From: Eutrophobius brisbanensis
GTDB taxonomy: Bacteria > Pseudomonadota > Gammaproteobacteria > Eutrophobiales > Eutrophobiaceae
Length of the DNA stretch: 64,000 nucleotides
Assembly (NCBI GenBank): GCA_038131795.1
Contig: JAYPQE010000003.1
Location: 310,001-374,000 of the forward strand
Direction of reading: 5' to 3'
A program made the translations under genes and the position numbers. Below the pieces are notes generated by a model. The model was not told the DNA's origin and did no database searches. It saw only the letters and a program-made list of their open reading frames with translations. Below are positions 52,198 through 60,984 of this stretch, one piece after another (within the stretch, counting starts at the first letter, position 1; the number at the start of each line of letters is the position of its first letter).

Positions 52198-53180
52198 ATA
52201 GCGTCATTATTATTTGGGCTATTGCCTGCCCGTTTCTTCAGGGTGCGGGAAATAGCTTCCTGGATATAAGTCAGTTTGTCATCCAGGTTTTTATTGTCTG
52301 CTGGCTTGTCGTTAACGTCCTTTGCATATTTTCTTCTGGTTGAATCAAGGTTGCGCTGATTACATTTTTGCATCCGTTCTCTGGCCAGGTCTGCTGCTTG
52401 GCGTTGATGATTCTCAAGCACAATTTGTGATTTGGCATATTTAAAATGATCGAGCAGGGGAATATGACTGGGACAGACATTGGTACATTCATCACACTCT
52501 GTACAATCTAAAAGGTTTCGCGCTCTGGATGATAAAAAATCATCCTTTTTAATGTCACGAAAAAGTGCCTGGGGCATGAGGTTCACCGGGCAAACAGAGA
52601 CACAATCACCACAACCAATACAGGGCATCTCATTACTAACTTTTTCTGGCCGCTCCAAAATGGGTGTCGGTGTCTGATTCTTTGCAGGTACCATGGTAAT
52701 GCAATTAACCGGGCAGGGGGGGATACATAGTTCACAGCCCGTACAGTATGGGGCAATGACCGTATGCATTTGCCTGGGGGCGCCGATGATGGCATCGACA
52801 GGGCATGCCCGTATGCACTTTACGCAGCCGATGCACAGGTCTTCATCAATCCTGGCAAGTATTGGGACAGGATCCTGTTGTGGCAGATTAATTGGCTTAT
52901 TGATTTCTCTGCCTAACAGGTTGGCAATAGCCAAAATTGTCTGCTTCCCGCCAGGCGGGCATTGGTCTATACCTGCTTCACCTGAGACAATGGCCGTGGC
53001 ATAAGGTCTGCATCCATCATAATGACATTGGCCACATTGGGTTTGTGGTAGCAACTTATCTATTTGGGTGATAAGTTCGCTGTTCTGATGGGCTCGATCA
53101 GGGCGTACCAGAAAATCGTAAAGTCTAAGCAGTCCTACCAGGCCGGCAAGCAGGATGAATAGAATCATAAAGCCTGTCAT
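52194..53180 (-). CDS. rnfB: RnfB fused to the C-terminal ferredoxin domain of RnfC
   Basis: The 328-aa protein is about 135 residues longer than E. coli RnfB. Residues 1-170 are RnfB: a membrane helix (4-22), the C49-C52-C57-C74 cluster (QCGQCHYDGCRPY...DQCPPGG) and two 4Fe-4S motifs at C116-C126 and C146-C160. Residues 184-275 match the C-terminal part of RnfC: MPCIGCGDCVSVCPVNLMPQ (C187-C197) and LLDCTECDECTNVCPSHIPL (C226-C236), with the following YAKSQI helix. Five 4Fe-4S clusters are predicted. The NADH/FMN-binding front of RnfC is absent. The gene follows rnfA by 9 bp. Confidence 0.88.
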   Translation of the reverse strand: MTGFMILFILLAGLVGLLRLYDFLVRPDRAHQNSELITQIDKLLPQTQCGQCHYDGCRPYATAIVSGEAGIDQCPPGGKQTILAIANLLGREINKPINLPQQDPVPILARIDEDLCIGCVKCIRACPVDAIIGAPRQMHTVIAPYCTGCELCIPPCPVNCITMVPAKNQTPTPILERPEKVSNEMPCIGCGDCVSVCPVNLMPQALFRDIKKDDFLSSRARNLLDCTECDECTNVCPSHIPLLDHFKYAKSQIVLENHQRQAADLARERMQKCNQRNLDSTRRKYAKDVNDKPADNKNLDDKLTYIQEAISRTLKKRAGNSPNNNDAI

Positions 53181-53189
53181 CTTGTCAGC

Positions 53190-53759
53190 TTAACCACCAA
53201 AACCCAAAAAACCCATGGAGAGTAAACCCAGAGTGATAAACAGGATAGCAACACCCTGAAAGGCATTGGGTATATCAGGGTTGTCGAGCCGGTTTCTAAT
53301 TGAGACAAACATCATCAGTACCAATGAAAATCCCACAGCACTGCCAAGCCCGTAAATAAATGCAGATGCAAATGAGCTGACATAGTTAATTTTTAACAAC
53401 ACCACTCCAAGCAAAGTGCTATTCACAAGCATTAATGGAATGATCTTCTCAATTTTGATAAAGAGTTTTGGTAAAAAATGCCTGATGATCAGGCTGTTGA
53501 CCATCACCGTCATGAATATCAATATGACAGTCCCAACAAGCTGCAAGTATTCCTGTACAAATGGTTGGAATAAATAGATATCAAACAGATAGGTTACAGT
53601 CGTTACCACCGGTACGGTCAAGATCATAAACAGGCAGGTGTCTGCAGCAGCGCTGCTTTTTTTTGCAGTGGCTATCAGTGGGTCTACGCCCAACATGTGA
53701 GTCAGGACAATGTTATTGACCAGGCCAGCTGAGATGAAAATGAGGAAGAGTTGGCTCAC
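53190..53759 (-). CDS. rnfA: RnfA-like membrane subunit lacking both cluster cysteines
   Basis: The 189-aa, six-helix protein aligns over its full length with E. coli RsxA: LVNNIVLTHMLGVDPL, LPLM-type segment PLMLVNSTLLGVVLLKIN and SAVGFSLVLMMFVSIRNRL. In Rnf and Nqr, RnfA and RnfE each give two cysteines to an iron-sulfur site in the membrane. Here they are D26 (LGVDP instead of LGLCP) and S114 (VNST instead of TNCA), and no rnfE follows. Start is 7 bp after the metG stop, so it is the second gene of that operon. Confidence 0.87.
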   Translation of the reverse strand: MSQLFLIFISAGLVNNIVLTHMLGVDPLIATAKKSSAAADTCLFMILTVPVVTTVTYLFDIYLFQPFVQEYLQLVGTVILIFMTVMVNSLIIRHFLPKLFIKIEKIIPLMLVNSTLLGVVLLKINYVSSFASAFIYGLGSAVGFSLVLMMFVSIRNRLDNPDIPNAFQGVAILFITLGLLSMGFLGFGG

Positions 53760-53766
53760 GTATTCC

Positions 53767-55800
53767 TTATTTTATACGCATTCCAGGTTCAGCCCCATCG
53801 TCGGGACTTAATAAATAAATTTTTCCGTTGCCACCTGCTGCCAGTACCATGCCTTCAGATACACCAAATCGCATTTTTCTTGGGGCCAGGTTGGCAACCA
53901 TCACGGTTAATTTTCCAACCAGTTCTTCTGGCTTATAGGCAGACTTGATACCGGCAAATACATTTCTTGTTTCACTGCCAAGCTCCAGCGTCAGCTGCAG
54001 TAATTTATCTGCACCTTCCACCTGTTCCGCATTGACTATTTTTGCAACGCGCAGGTCTACTTTAATAAAATCATCTATGGTGATTTCATCTGCCAGTGGA
54101 TTTTCTTTTAATTGTCCACTGCCGCTGTCAGGTGATTCAGTGGCTTGTAGACTTTCTTTACTGGCTTCTATCATGGCATCTACCTTTTCCTGTTCTACTC
54201 GGGTCATGAGTGGTTTGAATTTGGCTATTTTGTGTTCCAGCAAGGGCCTGGAAAGGTCGTCCCATGTTAATGGTCCGCAATTTAAAAAGGCCTCAGATTT
54301 TTCGGCCAGATCAGGCAATACCGGTTTGAGATAAATGACCAGGAGGCGGAAACAGTTTAACCCCATGGTACATATGTCCTGAAGGTCCTGGTCCTTGTCT
54401 TCCTGCTTGGCTATTACCCAGGGTTTGTGCACATCTATATACTGGTTGACCTCATCTGCCAGCTGCATAATCTCCCGCATGGCCTTACTGTACTCACGGG
54501 ATTCATACATTTGGGCAATTTTATTTGCACTGTCAGCACCACCAATCGATTCAAATAGTCCGGGATCAGCTAGTTTTTCTGATAACTGGCCTTCAAACCG
54601 TTTATTGATAAAACCGGCGCACCGGCTGGCGATATTGATGACCTTGCCCACCAGATCGGAATTAATCCTGAATATGAAGTCTTCAAAATTCAGATCGATG
54701 TCATCTACATATGGACCCAGTTTCGCAGCAAAATAATAGCGCAGGTATTCTGGCCCCAGGTGGTCGAGATATGTGCGGGCATTAATAAATGTGCCACGTG
54801 ATTTTGACATCTTCTGGCCATTCACGGTTAAAAAGCCATGGACAAACACGTTATTGGGTTTACGTAGGCCACTGCCTTCCAGCATGGCCGGCCAGAACAG
54901 GGTATGAAAATACATGATGTCTTTGCCTATGAAGTGGTACATCTCTATTTCACTGTCCTGTTTTACAAATTCGTTGTAATCCAGCCCCTCGCGCTGACAG
55001 TGATTTTTTAAACTGGCGAAGTAACCGATAGGCGCATCCAGCCAGACATAAAAATATTTGCCCGGCTCATCAGGAATCTCAAAACCGAAGTAGGGTTTGT
55101 CACGGGAGATGTCCCAGGGTTGAAGCCCTGCGGTGAACCATTCATCCAGTTTATTGGCAATCTCCTTTTGCAGGTTGTTGCGAGTCCAATCCTTTAACAT
55201 GGATTCAAAATCAGGCAAGTCGAAAAAGAAATGTACAGACTCTTTTTTAACGGGGGTAGATCCTGAAATGGCAGAGACCGGGTTGACCAGATCTGTAGGT
55301 GTATAGGTACGATTACAGGATTCACACTGGTCCCCATACTGATCCGGTGTATGGCAATAGGGACACTCGCCGCGTATAAACCGGTCAGGCAGGAACATTT
55401 CCTTCACCGGGTCATAAAATTGTTCAATGGTTTGCTGGGAGATATGCCCGCCCGCTTTCAGCTGCTCATAGATAAAGGTGCAGATTTCACGGTTTTCATC
55501 TGAATGGGTGGTATAAAAGTTATCAAACTCTACATAAAAATCTGCAAAGTCCCGTTTATGCTCTTCCAGGGTCCGGGCGATGAGTTGTTCCGGGGAGATA
55601 TTCTCCTTCTCGGCCCTGAGCATAATCGGTGTGCCATGGGCATCGTCTGCACACACGTACAGGCATTCATTACCACGGAGCTTCTGGAACCTGACCCAGA
55701 TATCCGTTTGCAGATATTCCACCAGATGCCCGATATGTATTGGCCCGTTGGCATAGGGCAGGGCACTGGTGACTAGAATTTTTCGTTTGTCCTGATTCAT
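53767..55800 (-). CDS. metG: Methionyl-tRNA synthetase
   Basis: The ATG at 55800 gives 677 aa, matching E. coli MetG; an upstream ATG would add a non-conserved dozen residues. The HIGH motif is in YANGPIHIGHL, KMSKS in GQKMSKSRGTF, and the zinc knuckle cysteines in CPYCHTPDQYGDQCESC. The C-terminal tRNA-binding EMAP domain is present (VDLRVAKIVNAEQVEGADKLL). The gene is divergent from mrp, the usual gammaproteobacterial order, and leads directly into rnfA-B-D. Confidence 0.97.
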   Translation of the reverse strand: MNQDKRKILVTSALPYANGPIHIGHLVEYLQTDIWVRFQKLRGNECLYVCADDAHGTPIMLRAEKENISPEQLIARTLEEHKRDFADFYVEFDNFYTTHSDENREICTFIYEQLKAGGHISQQTIEQFYDPVKEMFLPDRFIRGECPYCHTPDQYGDQCESCNRTYTPTDLVNPVSAISGSTPVKKESVHFFFDLPDFESMLKDWTRNNLQKEIANKLDEWFTAGLQPWDISRDKPYFGFEIPDEPGKYFYVWLDAPIGYFASLKNHCQREGLDYNEFVKQDSEIEMYHFIGKDIMYFHTLFWPAMLEGSGLRKPNNVFVHGFLTVNGQKMSKSRGTFINARTYLDHLGPEYLRYYFAAKLGPYVDDIDLNFEDFIFRINSDLVGKVINIASRCAGFINKRFEGQLSEKLADPGLFESIGGADSANKIAQMYESREYSKAMREIMQLADEVNQYIDVHKPWVIAKQEDKDQDLQDICTMGLNCFRLLVIYLKPVLPDLAEKSEAFLNCGPLTWDDLSRPLLEHKIAKFKPLMTRVEQEKVDAMIEASKESLQATESPDSGSGQLKENPLADEITIDDFIKVDLRVAKIVNAEQVEGADKLLQLTLELGSETRNVFAGIKSAYKPEELVGKLTVMVANLAPRKMRFGVSEGMVLAAGGNGKIYLLSPDDGAEPGMRIK

Positions 55801-55921
55801 AATAATTCGTTCTAATTTCCGGGGCATAGTGTACACGAAAGTTGAATATCTTTAACTAAACATCTGAAATTTACCGGTGAAATACGGTATGATCATCGCT
55901 TCAACACAACATGGAAACGTT

Positions 55922-57010
55922 ATGCAGATATTGACTGATGAAGAAATACGAACTGCCTTACAGCAGGTAGTCGATGACAACCTGGAACAGGACCTGATTA
56001 CTGCCAATGCCGTTAAGGCGATTGAACAGACAGCAGATACCGTCTCAATTTCAATTGAACTGGGATACCCTGCACTGGGATATGCAGAAGAACTCAGGCA
56101 GAAGATCGAGGAGATTATCTCACCCAGGGTGCATAAATTTATTAATCTAGATGTCTCTACAAATATCCTGTCACATGCGGTACAAAAATCCGTCAAGCCC
56201 CTTGCGGGTGTGAAAAATACCATCGCCGTGGCATCAGGGAAGGGTGGTGTAGGAAAATCCACTACGGCGGTAAATCTGGCCCTGGCCCTGCAGGCAGAAG
56301 GTGCCAGTGTAGGCATATTGGACGCGGATATATATGGCCCCAGTCAACCGCGAATGCTGGGTTGTTTCCAAAAACCTGAATCGAAAGATGGTAAACGACT
56401 TCAACCCAATGTCAGTTATGGCCTTCAGAGTATGTCCATCGGCTACCTGATCGATGAAGAAACCCCCATGATCTGGCGCGGCCCCATGGTGACGTCGGCC
56501 TTGGAACAATTACTGGGTGATACCAACTGGTCCGATCTTGATTACTTAATCATAGATTTACCACCCGGCACCGGTGATATCCAATTGACCCTGTGCCAGA
56601 AAATCCCGGTCAGTGGTGCAATCATTGTCACCACTCCACAGGACATTGCCTTGCTGGATGCACGCAAGGCCTTGCGCATGTTTGAAAAGGTTGAAGTCTC
56701 TGTGTTAGGCATCATAGAAAATATGAGTACCCATATCTGTAGTGAATGTGGACATGAAGAGCACATATTCGGTGAAGGTGGCGGGAGCGCCATGGCCGAT
56801 CAATATAATGTGACCCTGTTGGGGGACCTGCCTTTAGACAGAGCCATCCGGGAAGGCGTTGATGTTGGCAAGCCCACTGTTGCCGTGTCTCCTGATTCTG
56901 CGGTGTCTGAGTCCTATCGTTCCATTGCCAGGAAGGCATCGGCAATACTGTCAAAGAAGGCAAAAGATTACAGTGGTAAATTTCCAAAAATCGTTGTAGA
57001 GGATACATAA
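55922..57010 (+). CDS. apbC: Iron-sulfur carrier ATPase ApbC/Mrp
   Basis: The ATG at 55922 gives 362 aa. An N-terminal MIP18/DUF59 domain (about 1-80) precedes the Mrp/NBP35 ATPase with the deviant Walker A SGKGGVGKSTTAVNLA and the C-terminal cluster motif CSECGHEEHIFG. The protein carries and transfers 4Fe-4S clusters. It is divergent from metG and next to the Fe-S-rich RnfB-C fusion, though the metG-mrp pairing is general in the group. Confidence 0.95.
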   Translation: MQILTDEEIRTALQQVVDDNLEQDLITANAVKAIEQTADTVSISIELGYPALGYAEELRQKIEEIISPRVHKFINLDVSTNILSHAVQKSVKPLAGVKNTIAVASGKGGVGKSTTAVNLALALQAEGASVGILDADIYGPSQPRMLGCFQKPESKDGKRLQPNVSYGLQSMSIGYLIDEETPMIWRGPMVTSALEQLLGDTNWSDLDYLIIDLPPGTGDIQLTLCQKIPVSGAIIVTTPQDIALLDARKALRMFEKVEVSVLGIIENMSTHICSECGHEEHIFGEGGGSAMADQYNVTLLGDLPLDRAIREGVDVGKPTVAVSPDSAVSESYRSIARKASAILSKKAKDYSGKFPKIVVEDT

Positions 57011-57066
57011 ACGTTCACCAGTAGGGTGGTACAATTGTTAAATCAGAATTTATGTGAGGTAATTTT

Positions 57067-57633
57067 GTGAGTGTAAAATCAGACAAATGGATCAAGCGAA
57101 TGGCTGAAGAACATGGATTGATTGAGCCATTTGAACCTAATCAGATAAAAGTAAGAGGTGACCAGAAACTCATTTCCTACGGCACTTCCAGTTATGGGTA
57201 TGATGTCAGGTGTGCACGTGAATTTCGTATCTTTACTAACATTAATTCAGCGATAGTTGATCCCAAGGACTTTGATTCAAACAGTTTTGTTAATGTTGAT
57301 TCAGACGTTTGTATTATTCCTCCCAACTCATTTGCACTGGCACGTACGGTGGAATACTTCAGGATCCCAAGAAATATATTGACCGTATGCCTGGGTAAAT
57401 CCACCTATGCCCGCTGCGGCATTATTGTTAACGTCACGCCATTGGAGCCGGAATGGGAAGGCCATGTCACTCTCGAATTTTCAAATACGACACCATTACC
57501 CGCAAAGATATATGCCAATGAAGGCGTCGCCCAGGTGATCTTTTTTGAGTCCGATGAAGTTTGTGAAACATCCTATAAAGACCGGGGTGGTAAATACCAG
57601 GGGCAGACGGGAGTAACCTTACCTAAAGCTTAA
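57067..57633 (+). CDS. dcd: dCTP deaminase
   Basis: The gene starts with GTG behind TGAGGTAA and encodes 188 aa, close to E. coli Dcd (193). The enzyme forms dUTP, the main route to dUMP for ThyA. Conserved blocks are ISYGTSSYGYDVRCAREF, GKSTYARCGIIVNVTPLEPEWEGHVTLEFSN (with the catalytic Glu) and the C-terminal GKYQGQTGVTLPK, described by key parts. Same order mrp-dcd as in many relatives. Confidence 0.97.
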   Translation: MSVKSDKWIKRMAEEHGLIEPFEPNQIKVRGDQKLISYGTSSYGYDVRCAREFRIFTNINSAIVDPKDFDSNSFVNVDSDVCIIPPNSFALARTVEYFRIPRNILTVCLGKSTYARCGIIVNVTPLEPEWEGHVTLEFSNTTPLPAKIYANEGVAQVIFFESDEVCETSYKDRGGKYQGQTGVTLPKA

Positions 57634-57848
57634 TCTGTTCCTATTCAGGTGTGAATATGGTCACCTGGTCCTGTTTACCCTTGACGGTTATTTCTCCTGG
57701 ATTCTTGAACTGGAATAGCCAGCATCAAGTAATATATTGTCAGTTTTATTTTCTTCATCGGTCAATCTTAAATACTATTTCTTTAACCAGTCAGGTCAGG
57801 GTACGAATTACACGATTTTCACTGAGGATTATAAGGTACACTATTGCT

Positions 57849-59246
57849 ATGAAATTTTTACCTGTATTTTTAAAACTCGAGGGCAAAACCTGCCTGATGG
57901 TGGGTGGCGGCGAGGTGGCGTACCGAAAAATTAAGTCCCTGGAAAGTACCCATGTACGTATATATGTGGTTGCCAGGGAAGTAAGTAAATCAGTAGAAGA
58001 AATGGTCCAGCAGGGTCAGGTCATTCACCTGGCAAAGGAATATGACTCTTCTCAAATGGATGGTTGTGAACTTGTTATCGCTGCTACAAACGATGAAGAA
58101 TTAAACCGCAGGATTTCCTGTGACGCCCATGACCGGCATATCCCGGTGAACGTGGTGGATAATCCGGGACTGTGCAGTTTTATTATGCCGTCGGTGGTCG
58201 ATAGACACCCCGTCCAGATTGCCATCTCAACAGGTGGCGCCTCACCGGTCCTGGCCAGATTATTACGTGCAAGGCTGGAAACCCTTGTCCCCAGTGCCTA
58301 TGGCAAACTGGCAGAGTTAATGAAGTCCGTACGCAAAGAGGTCAAACAAAAACTGCCGGTACAAAGAGAAAGACGGCACTTCTGGGAATCCGTACTGCAG
58401 GGACCCATCGCCGAATTGTTATTAAGCGGACAGGAAGACAGGGCCATCAGGTTACTTGAACAGCATCTAGAAGATCCCACTAACTATACAAGCCACCAGG
58501 GGGAGGTCTATCTGGTGGGCGGCGGCCCCGGGGAACCGGACCTTCTTACCTTTCGTGCCCTCAGGCTGATGCAACAAAGTGATGTTGTTCTGTATGACCG
58601 TCTTGTGGCACCTGATATCGTGGCACTGGCCAGAAAGGATGCAGACCGGATCTATGTGGGCAAGCAAAGCGATCAACATGCCCTGTCCCAGGATGATATC
58701 AATGAACTGATGATAAAACTCGCCAGGGAAGGCAAAAGGGTACTGAGGCTCAAAGGCGGTGACCCGTTTATCTTCGGCAGGGGCGGTGAGGAGATAGACA
58801 CGTTGGCTAAAGCAAATATTCCCTTTCAGGTGGTCCCCGGGATTACCGCGGCGGCCGGTTGTGCAAGCTATGCCGGGATACCGTTAACGCACCGGGACTA
58901 TGCCCAGTCCTGTGTGTTTATTACCGGCCATTTAAAAGACGGCAAACTGGATCTTAACTGGCAGTCACTGGTGCAACCGGGACAGACCATCGCGGTGTAT
59001 ATGGGAGTGGGAGCTGCCAGGGTCTTATGTGAATCACTGATTGATCATGGTATGGATGCCGGTACACCGGTGGCCATTATTCAACAGGGTACCACTACAG
59101 AGCAACGTACCTATACCGGTCTGTTATCTAATATTGCAGATCTCGTTGAACAACAGGAGATTAAACCGCCATCCATGATGATCATTGGTGATGTGGTGAA
59201 ATTGAGAGACAAGCTGGCCTGGTTTAAGGAACCTGGTGATCAATAA
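57849..59246 (+). CDS. cysG: Siroheme synthase CysG (trifunctional)
   Basis: From the ATG at 57849 the protein has 465 aa (E. coli 457); longer in-frame starts run into non-conserved upstream DNA. The N-terminal half is precorrin-2 dehydrogenase/ferrochelatase (MVGGGEVAYRKI for NAD and the serine region STGGASPVLARLLRARLE), the C-terminal half uroporphyrinogen III methyltransferase (VGGGPGEPDLLTFRAL, YDRLVAPDI, LKGGDPFIFGRGGEE). It supplies siroheme for the reductase at 12.7 kb. The 215-bp gap before it holds no gene. Confidence 0.96.
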   Translation: MKFLPVFLKLEGKTCLMVGGGEVAYRKIKSLESTHVRIYVVAREVSKSVEEMVQQGQVIHLAKEYDSSQMDGCELVIAATNDEELNRRISCDAHDRHIPVNVVDNPGLCSFIMPSVVDRHPVQIAISTGGASPVLARLLRARLETLVPSAYGKLAELMKSVRKEVKQKLPVQRERRHFWESVLQGPIAELLLSGQEDRAIRLLEQHLEDPTNYTSHQGEVYLVGGGPGEPDLLTFRALRLMQQSDVVLYDRLVAPDIVALARKDADRIYVGKQSDQHALSQDDINELMIKLAREGKRVLRLKGGDPFIFGRGGEEIDTLAKANIPFQVVPGITAAAGCASYAGIPLTHRDYAQSCVFITGHLKDGKLDLNWQSLVQPGQTIAVYMGVGAARVLCESLIDHGMDAGTPVAIIQQGTTTEQRTYTGLLSNIADLVEQQEIKPPSMMIIGDVVKLRDKLAWFKEPGDQ

Positions 59247-59257
59247 GAGTTGATGAG

Positions 59258-59806
59258 ATGAATCTGTTACAGGAATTATTTGGTGAACCCATAGACAGTA
59301 CGGCAAATAAAGTCCGGCCTTACATGGTGGACTGGGTGCAGGATTATATAAAACAGTCGCCCTTTGCCATCCTGGCGTCCAGTGACTCAAATGGAAATTG
59401 TGATGCATCACCCCGAGGCGGCAAGCCGGGTTTTATAAAAGTCATTGATGAGACCCATTTACTCATCCCGGACATTGCCGGCAATAAACTCTTTCAGTCA
59501 TATAGAAACATTGAGTCAAACCCGAAAGTCGGATTGATCTTTTTAATCCCTGGGATCAATGAATTTGCAAGAGTGAATGGACGCGTCTCAACCGTCAGAC
59601 GTGGTGATGACTACTTTGACAGAATCAGCATGGAGATATTTGAACCGGATGAGAAGGCTGAAGTGCTGCAAGCACTGTTACTGGAAGTGGATGAGTCCTA
59701 TGGGCATTGTTCCCGGGCACCGCGTTTTTCAAAATTGTGGGATGTGGAAACAATTTCAAAAAATATCGAAAAACGGCCAATAGATGAAAAACCTTCTGGA
59801 ACTTAA
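59258..59806 (+). CDS. Pyridoxamine 5'-phosphate oxidase-fold flavoprotein
   Basis: The 182-aa protein has the split-barrel fold: VQDYIKQSPFAILASSDSNGNCDASPRGGKPGF near the N-terminus (blocks PFAILAS and SPRGG), followed by NKLFQSYRNIESNPKVGLIFLIPG and GRVSTV. It belongs to the group with an N-terminal extension and probably binds FMN; it is not the biosynthetic PdxH. The substrate is unknown. It starts 11 bp after cysG and is likely co-transcribed. Confidence 0.83.
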   Translation: MNLLQELFGEPIDSTANKVRPYMVDWVQDYIKQSPFAILASSDSNGNCDASPRGGKPGFIKVIDETHLLIPDIAGNKLFQSYRNIESNPKVGLIFLIPGINEFARVNGRVSTVRRGDDYFDRISMEIFEPDEKAEVLQALLLEVDESYGHCSRAPRFSKLWDVETISKNIEKRPIDEKPSGT

Positions 59807-59971
59807 AATTGGGCTCTTTTCGACCCGAAGCAGACATAATTTATCTAGTTATTTTGCACATGTATTTATCGTTTATTACAGTTGCTATGCAAATAGCATT
59901 TGTGATAATTGGTAATTCAAATAGATTGAGGGCAAGATTGAAGTCCTAAATATCCATTTCTAAGGCAAAAA

Positions 59972-60940
59972 ATGCTTACTACTTTAATTCCAGAATTTGC
60001 GAGTCAGTGCTTAACTGCAAAAAATGAACCTTTCAAAGAACATGCTTTAGGCCAATGGTTTAAATCAGAATTTAGCGATTACCTAACAAATATTATCTCT
60101 AGGCCGGACTTAAAATTAACTTGTTCAATAGGCCAAGGTAAATGGGCGGAAATACCTTGGATAGGGATATTCAATCCAGAAATTACAATTAGAGCAGAAA
60201 AAGGTTTCTATGCAGTTATATTATTCTCAGCTGATATGGAAGAAGTCTATTTCTGCCTAGGACAGGGGGTTACAGAACCGAGAAAGGAATTTGGAAGAAA
60301 ATTTAAAACTGAAATGGAGCGTAGGGCTGAATTAATTAGGGACAGAGTCACTGAATATTCAAAATCATTTATACCTGGACCCGTGGAATTAGGCGGCTCA
60401 ACACAATTAGCAAGAGATTATGACCCTGCTATAGCCTTCTATAATAAATTTGAAACATTAGATTTACCAAGTGAAGATGAATTAATCAATCAACTACTCT
60501 TTTTGATCTTTTGCTTTGATTTATTAGTGGTTAGGGGAGGTATAGATAATTTAGAAACAGCCACTGACATACTGGATGACAATGGCACAGTTGAATCAGT
60601 AGTTGAGAAACGTAGATATATTAGGCATTCAAGAATTGAACGTAATTCAAATGCTAGTAAAAATGCAAAAAAAGTACATGGGTTTGTTTGTCAAGGATGT
60701 TGTTTTGATTTTGCTAAGTATTATGGTGAAAGAGGAGAAGGCTATATAGAAGCGCACCACTTAATTCCTCTGGAAAGTCTTGATGAAGGACAAACAGTTT
60801 CGATGGACCCAAGGACAGATTTTGCGGTTCTGTGTGGTAACTGTCATCGAATGGTTCATAGGAATAAACCTTTATTAACAATAGAACAACTCAAAAAATT
60901 ACATAAAATATCAGACTTAAGAAAGTTATTTGGGGAATAA
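59972..60940 (+). CDS. HNH endonuclease with an MrcB-type N-terminal domain
   Basis: The 322-aa protein has an N-terminal region (about 1-190) resembling the MrcB_N/DUF3578 domain, seen in the LGQWFKSEF start, IPWIGIFNPEIT, GFYAVILFSADMEEVYFCLGQG and PGPVELG segments, and a C-terminal HNH nuclease: zinc cysteines C240-C243 and C288-C291, EAHHLIPL (260-267) and NCHRMVHR with H292 and H296. Domains of the first type occur in modification-dependent restriction systems, so a type IV-like defence nuclease is probable. The gene is clearly more AT-rich than its neighbours and stands alone, which suggests recent transfer. Confidence 0.85.
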   Translation: MLTTLIPEFASQCLTAKNEPFKEHALGQWFKSEFSDYLTNIISRPDLKLTCSIGQGKWAEIPWIGIFNPEITIRAEKGFYAVILFSADMEEVYFCLGQGVTEPRKEFGRKFKTEMERRAELIRDRVTEYSKSFIPGPVELGGSTQLARDYDPAIAFYNKFETLDLPSEDELINQLLFLIFCFDLLVVRGGIDNLETATDILDDNGTVESVVEKRRYIRHSRIERNSNASKNAKKVHGFVCQGCCFDFAKYYGERGEGYIEAHHLIPLESLDEGQTVSMDPRTDFAVLCGNCHRMVHRNKPLLTIEQLKKLHKISDLRKLFGE

Positions 60941-60984
60941 GATTCATATTTCGTCCGCTTATGGCACAAAGCGGTCCCATGGGG

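Noticed and set aside
52693..53004. Plus-strand open frame within rnfB as a missing rnf subunit
   Set aside because: The translation has no similarity to RnfG, RnfE or RnfC; it is a shadow of the cysteine-rich coding strand.
57651..57848. 66-residue N-terminal extension of CysG
   Set aside because: The extension has no family similarity and the ATG at 57849 aligns with the known CysG N-terminus.
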